Source: Collinsella aerofaciens (GTDB lineage: Bacteria; Actinomycetota; Coriobacteriia; Coriobacteriales; Coriobacteriaceae). From it: a DNA stretch of 64,000 nt. The position numbers and the translations under genes were made by a program. The notes beneath the pieces are model-generated. The model was not told the DNA's origin. It searched no databases and saw only the letters and a program-made list of their open reading frames with translations. Shown here one piece after another: positions 60,749 to 64,000 of this stretch. The DNA lies in NCBI GenBank assembly GCA_008680965.1, contig NAKE01000001.1, positions 372,001 to 436,000 of the forward strand, written 5' to 3'. The first letter of the stretch is position 1; each line of letters starts with the position of its first letter.

Positions 60749-61278
60749 TAAGACGCCGCCGGGCGGGCGCCACGTTGCAGAACTTAGGCCTAGCAGGTGG
60801 CTGATAATTCCATACCCAAATGTATCCAGAGTGGGATGGGCTTTCCGGATGGGCGGGGTTGCGGAAGCCGTGTCCCGGAATTTGCCTTTGGAATGGGATG
60901 TGGTTTCCGGTTGAGGGGTCTAGCGGAAAGCGCGACCCGGAATTTGCGGCCGAAGTGGGATGTGGCTTCCCAACGGGGCCGCAAGCGGAAACCACATCCC
61001 ACCTCGCAAGCGAATTCTAGGACACGGTTTCCAGCGGGTTATGGGCTGCGAACTAGATGGGGCAGCCATGAAACTCAGATAGGGGGGTTAAAAACAAATG
61101 GTACATCCGGCAGTTAATTTTAATGTGGGGGGGGGTACGATTCTTTTGGTTGCGCAAAATATCGGACCTCCTATTGAGGAATTGAGTAGCGGGTCGATCA
61201 CAGGTATTGGATAAAGCAGGTCATTTTGGGGATAAATGACCGCTTACGCCAAAATTAGTAGCATTAGGCGATGAGATA
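60749..61278. other. Gene-poor stretch before the surface-protein locus
   Basis: Apart from the 62-bp tandem repeats, this stretch holds a run of nine G (61127-61135) and a GGTCATTT/AAATGACC palindrome (about 61219-61243). The short frames I checked in it lack ribosome binding sites or lie inside the repeats. AT content rises sharply after 61080. Confidence 0.5.
60830..61015. repeat. Degenerate 62-bp tandem repeat, three units
   Basis: TGGGATG begins units at 60832, 60894 and 60956. Units 1 and 2 share TTTCCGG, GCGGAA and CCCGGAATTTGC at the same offsets; unit 3 diverges after its first third. TGGGATGTGGTTTCCG (60894) also has a perfect inverted copy at 60986-61001. Confidence 0.8.
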
Positions 61279-61307
61279 TTGATAAAACTGTAGGACATCA
61301 CTATGTT
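61279..61307 (+). promoter_or_regulatory. Candidate promoter of the surface-fibre operon
   Basis: TTGATA and TATGTT are separated by 17 bases, about 130 bp upstream of the signal peptidase gene. Confidence 0.5.
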
Positions 61308-61436
61308 TTCTTAATAAGAAGAGATTCCAAATTGGCTTATTTCGGACTCACTTTTCAATCGCCTTGCGGTTCCTGTTGAAACTTGCTGACCTTTGGATGG
61401 GTCGAATAAGGCCTCGATGGGGATGAATTAATCATT

Positions 61437-61994
61437 ATGGCGGCGCGCGGACTCAAACGATTTATTGCACTTCTGAGCAGCTTGGCGCTCGCGCTCGTCA
61501 TGGCCATTGCCGTTGTTTCTTTTGTTCCTCGCGCATTTGGATACATGTCCTTTGCTGTGCTTTCGGGCTCTATGGAGCCCGAGCTTCCCGTTGGCTCCAT
61601 GGTGTTTGTTCGCCAGGTTGAGCCATCGGATATTGCCGTGGGCGACAATGCAACTTTTTACCGATCGGACGGCGCCGTAGTGACCCACCAGGTGTACGAG
61701 ATCGACCCTGTGGCTCAGATGATCGGCACGCAGGGAATTGCGAACAAAAATGTAGACGGAAGCATCATGCACGACGCCGAGCAGACGCCTTTTTCACGCG
61801 TGATCGGCGTCGTTTCTTTTTGTGTCCCTTACCTGGGCTTCGTTAACGCATATTGCACGACGATGCCCGGTTTGCTTGTTGTGGTGGCCGTTCTGGCGCT
61901 GCTGGTCGCGGCGTCGATAGTGCTCGATCGGATGGTTCCCGACGAGCCTGCGGGCAAGCATACCCGCGCGCATGTGAGAGAGCGGCGTTCATAG
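61437..61994 (+). CDS. SipW-type signal peptidase I
   Basis: A 185-residue signal peptidase of the ER/SipW type. The catalytic serine is S45 in VLSGSMEP, and the general base is a histidine, H84 in VVTHQVYE, where bacterial LepB enzymes have lysine. One N-terminal helix (about 8-30) and one C-terminal helix (about 143-163) anchor it. SipW enzymes process the signal peptides of TasA/camelysin-like fibre proteins, which follow here. The ribosome binding site is weak. Confidence 0.9.
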   Translation: MAARGLKRFIALLSSLALALVMAIAVVSFVPRAFGYMSFAVLSGSMEPELPVGSMVFVRQVEPSDIAVGDNATFYRSDGAVVTHQVYEIDPVAQMIGTQGIANKNVDGSIMHDAEQTPFSRVIGVVSFCVPYLGFVNAYCTTMPGLLVVVAVLALLVAASIVLDRMVPDEPAGKHTRAHVRERRS

Positions 61995-62064
61995 CAGCAG
62001 GGAGAGGTGTCGGCGGCGGCAAGGGCCGTTGCCGGGGAAGTCGATTTTCGAAAGGAAGAGGACG

Positions 62065-62766
62065 ATGGAAAACAAGAAGAAAAAGCGCTACGGCATCGTT
62101 GCCGCCCTGCTGCTGCTGGTACTGGCTGCCGGCGTAGGCACCTGGGCATGGCTGCAGGCAACCGATCAGGTGACGAATGAGTTCACGGTTGGCAGCATCG
62201 GCAAGCCCGAAGTGAAGCCCGACCCCGATCATCCGGACAAGCCCGGCACTGATCCCACGGACCCCTCAGTGGATGGTTATCTGTTTGAGACCAAGTGGGT
62301 GAAGGACTCCAAGATGATTCCCAACACCGACATCAATAAGAACCCCAACGTCGGTATCGGTAAGGACTCTGATAAGTCCTATGTGTTCATCTACGTGAAG
62401 AACGCCATCGTGAAGGACGGTGAAGGCGCGCTTGCCAAGACCCCGTACTTCAATCTTAAAAATGGCTGGGAGCCGGTTGCTGCTGACCAGGTGAAGACCA
62501 ACGGTAACGAAGGCCAGTACGTGAGCGGTCTGTTCATGTATACCGCTGGCGGAACCGGCACTCCTGCAGCGCTTACCCCCGCTGACGGCAAGGCTGCTTA
62601 CACCGGTGAGCTGTTCGGTACCGTGCATATCCCGGCTGCGATGAACAGCGCGGATGTCGTTGATAATCCTGCTATGACGGTCTCCTGCTACATCTTCGGC
62701 GCTGACCAGGGTGGTGCCCAGAACGCCATCGCGCAGGCCAAGGAATGGGCTAAGACTCAGGCTTAA
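62065..62766 (+). CDS. SipW-dependent TasA/camelysin-like exported protein
   Basis: A 233-residue secreted protein. A basic start (MENKKKKR) and a hydrophobic helix lead to a SipW-type signal, with the cleavage region around GTWAWLQATDQVTNEFTVG. A Pro/Asp-rich linker (about 50-70) follows, and then a beta-rich domain with KSYVFIYVKNAI, typical of camelysin/TasA proteins. GGAAGAGG precedes the ATG. A strong terminator lies after it, which may set its level above that of later genes. It is probably the main fibre or surface subunit. Confidence 0.85.
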   Translation: MENKKKKRYGIVAALLLLVLAAGVGTWAWLQATDQVTNEFTVGSIGKPEVKPDPDHPDKPGTDPTDPSVDGYLFETKWVKDSKMIPNTDINKNPNVGIGKDSDKSYVFIYVKNAIVKDGEGALAKTPYFNLKNGWEPVAADQVKTNGNEGQYVSGLFMYTAGGTGTPAALTPADGKAAYTGELFGTVHIPAAMNSADVVDNPAMTVSCYIFGADQGGAQNAIAQAKEWAKTQA

Positions 62767-62775
62767 TCCCTCCCC

Positions 62776-62834
62776 ACCGAGATCCCGGTCCGCTCCCACC
62801 CCTATATTCGGGCCGGGATCTCGGTCCCCCTTTA
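62776..62834 (+). terminator. Terminator after the TasA-like gene
   Basis: ACCGAGATCCCGG pairs with CCGGGATCTCGGT across a 24-base loop, followed by CCCCCTTTATT. Confidence 0.75.
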
Positions 62835-62853
62835 TTGACGATTGGCGAACGCA

Positions 62854-63501
62854 ATGCTCAACAATCTTTCCGACAATCAGAAACGCACCTTGGCGCTTGC
62901 CGCGATGGCGCTGTTGGCCCTGGCGTGCCTGTGCGGCACGCTGGCTTTTACCGTTGATATGGTTCCGGCGAACAACGTCCTATCGTTTGGCAGCGTGAAA
63001 GTACGAGTCTGCGAATACACCCTAAACGAGCGGGGCGAGGAGATTCCGTTTGAGGCCAACGAGCACGGGGACTATCCCGACACCAAGGCCGGGGGCTCTG
63101 ACATCAGCCGCATTGTGCGCGTGGAGAACGCCGGCGCGCAGCCTGAGTACGTTCGCGCTCGTCTGCGTATGACATCGGTGGCACCCGACGGTTCGAGTGC
63201 GGACGCCTCGGGCAACGTTGCCTTTAACGTGAACGCGGGCGAGGGGTCCCCGTGGATCGATGACGGCGATGGGTGGTACTACTACCGCGGATTGGCCGGG
63301 CGTGGCGGCACGCTCGACCCCGGCGCCATGACGGAGAGCCTCATGGACTCGCTGCGCTTTGTGGGCGACTACCACGATGCCGCACGCGGCGGCTCATTCA
63401 GGCTCGATATCGATGTTCAGGCCGTGCAGGCCAAAAACCAGCAGGAAAGCGATACCGTCCTCGACGTACTCGACGTCGTGGGTTGGCCGGAGGCGAACTA
63501 G
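62854..63501 (+). CDS. Second SipW-dependent-type exported protein
   Basis: A 215-residue protein with a similar N-terminal design: one helix (about 11-33), then AFTVDMVPANNVLSFGSVKV, resembling a SipW-processed start. The mature part looks beta-rich (VENAGAQPEYVRARLRMTS) with a YYY patch, and resembles a camelysin-like accessory subunit. There is no clear ribosome binding site for the ATG at 62854; a TTG four codons upstream is an alternative. The next gene starts 3 bp after its stop. Confidence 0.7.
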   Translation: MLNNLSDNQKRTLALAAMALLALACLCGTLAFTVDMVPANNVLSFGSVKVRVCEYTLNERGEEIPFEANEHGDYPDTKAGGSDISRIVRVENAGAQPEYVRARLRMTSVAPDGSSADASGNVAFNVNAGEGSPWIDDGDGWYYYRGLAGRGGTLDPGAMTESLMDSLRFVGDYHDAARGGSFRLDIDVQAVQAKNQQESDTVLDVLDVVGWPEAN

Positions 63502-63504
63502 CCT

Positions 63505-64000
63505 ATGAAGATCAAGAACAGGAACCGAGGTGTGCTGAGCAGGCTGATTGCCGTCGCGGCGATTGCCTTTTGCTGCGTTATGGCGCTGCCGATGGCAGCA
63601 CGTGCCGAGGATGTGCCCGAGGGCAAAACGGAATTCCATATCACAAACGAGGCTGACTTTATATCGTGCGTGGCACTTTCGCGTCTGCGCGACACGTCGC
63701 AGTGGCACGTTTATCTCGATAACGACATTGAGCTCGACAGCGACGACATGAAAGCCATCGTTGCAAACACCGTTAAGCATCTGTCGTTTGGCAATAAGGA
63801 GCATCCGTTTAAGGGCGTGTTCGATGGTCAAAACCACACCGTTGGGGGCCTGAACTACGATAAAGACGCTTTTGACCCCGAGCGCGATACGGGATTTTTT
63901 GCCGAGACCAACGGTGCCACCATCAAAAACTTCCTGGTCAAGGATGCCAACGTGTGGGCGGACTTCCGCGGCGGCATTATCGTGGGCAAGGCCGTCAATA
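63505..64000 (+). CDS. Large exported surface protein, N-terminal part
   Basis: The frame is open to the window end (165 codons). A signal peptide (MKIKNRNRG..., hydrophobic to AARAEDVPEG) suggests cleavage after ARA. The visible part includes HPFKGVFDGQNHTVGGLNY and TGFFAETNGATIKNFLVKDANV, which match the repeating GLUG-type beta-helix pattern of adhesin-like surface proteins. It follows the second camelysin-like gene by 3 bp and is probably in the same operon. Confidence 0.78.
   Translation, partial: MKIKNRNRGVLSRLIAVAAIAFCCVMALPMAARAEDVPEGKTEFHITNEADFISCVALSRLRDTSQWHVYLDNDIELDSDDMKAIVANTVKHLSFGNKEHPFKGVFDGQNHTVGGLNYDKDAFDPERDTGFFAETNGATIKNFLVKDANVWADFRGGIIVGKAVN

Noticed and set aside
60830..61015. 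CRISPR array
   Set aside because: Units are contiguous and degenerate with no spacers between identical repeats, and no cas gene is nearby.
60741..61117. Overlapping frames of 66-106 codons on both strands
   Set aside because: They arise from the 62-bp tandem repeats, whose period is not a multiple of three, and have no start signals.
61099..61215. 38-codon frame containing the G9 tract (MVHPAVNFNVGGG...)
   Set aside because: No properly spaced ribosome binding site, no similarity, and it depends on the exact G-tract length.

Overview
The window looks like a chromosome segment of a Coriobacteriia gut bacterium, most likely Collinsella. The 16S sequence and its lack of spacer tRNAs fit that genus. 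The protein-coding part is GC-rich, and its gene neighbourhoods (tilS-hpt-ftsH, Tat-exported amino-acid binding lipoproteins, paired ABC exporters) are typical of the class. The genus call comes from recognising the sequence, not from a database search.

Layout. 1-11.7 kb holds two complete rRNA operons (16S-23S-5S) in direct tandem, 5981 bp apart, each with its own leader and terminator. 11.8-20.7 kb is housekeeping: a small membrane protein, Hsp20, a WalJ-like metallo-hydrolase, the tilS-hpt-ftsH cluster, an aminotransferase and a PHP hydrolase. 20.7-28.4 kb holds a 23S rRNA uracil methyltransferase, a complete amino-acid ABC importer, an EF-G-like GTPase and a secreted nuclease. 28.5-38.7 kb is a plastic region: a HAD phosphatase plus lacI module is present twice, one copy decayed and interrupted by a Schlafen/AlbA_2-type regulator with its own operator array. 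It also has larE, an importer lacking an ATPase, glmS and most of the palindromic repeats. 38.7-51.4 kb carries a GntR regulator, a YeiH-type transporter, a degenerate NtrC-like regulator, a nitroreductase, a MarR-controlled heterodimeric ABC exporter, cysE, a DedA protein and ilvE. 51.4-60.5 kb carries LemA, a TetR regulator, tRNA-Ser(UGA), a TadA-glycerate kinase fusion, the SRP RNA, a second heterodimeric ABC exporter and a flavodoxin. 60.6-64 kb starts a surface-fibre locus with a SipW-type signal peptidase, a TasA/camelysin-like protein and two more exported proteins, the last cut by the window end.

Themes. Intergenic space is full of palindromes. One group is REP-like hairpins sharing a GTCCC core with different arms. 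A second group has a long outer inverted repeat around an inner hairpin, and two of these copies (31.55 and 38.5 kb) are homologous. No transposase is visible, so anything mobilising them must act in trans. Regulatory candidates seen directly are the TCTCTAAA array before the AlbA_2 gene, a repeated operator in the marR promoter, and a CTTTA-N6-TAAAG palindrome shared by ilvE and the first amino-acid importer. The TadA-glycerate kinase fusion is the most unusual coding feature.
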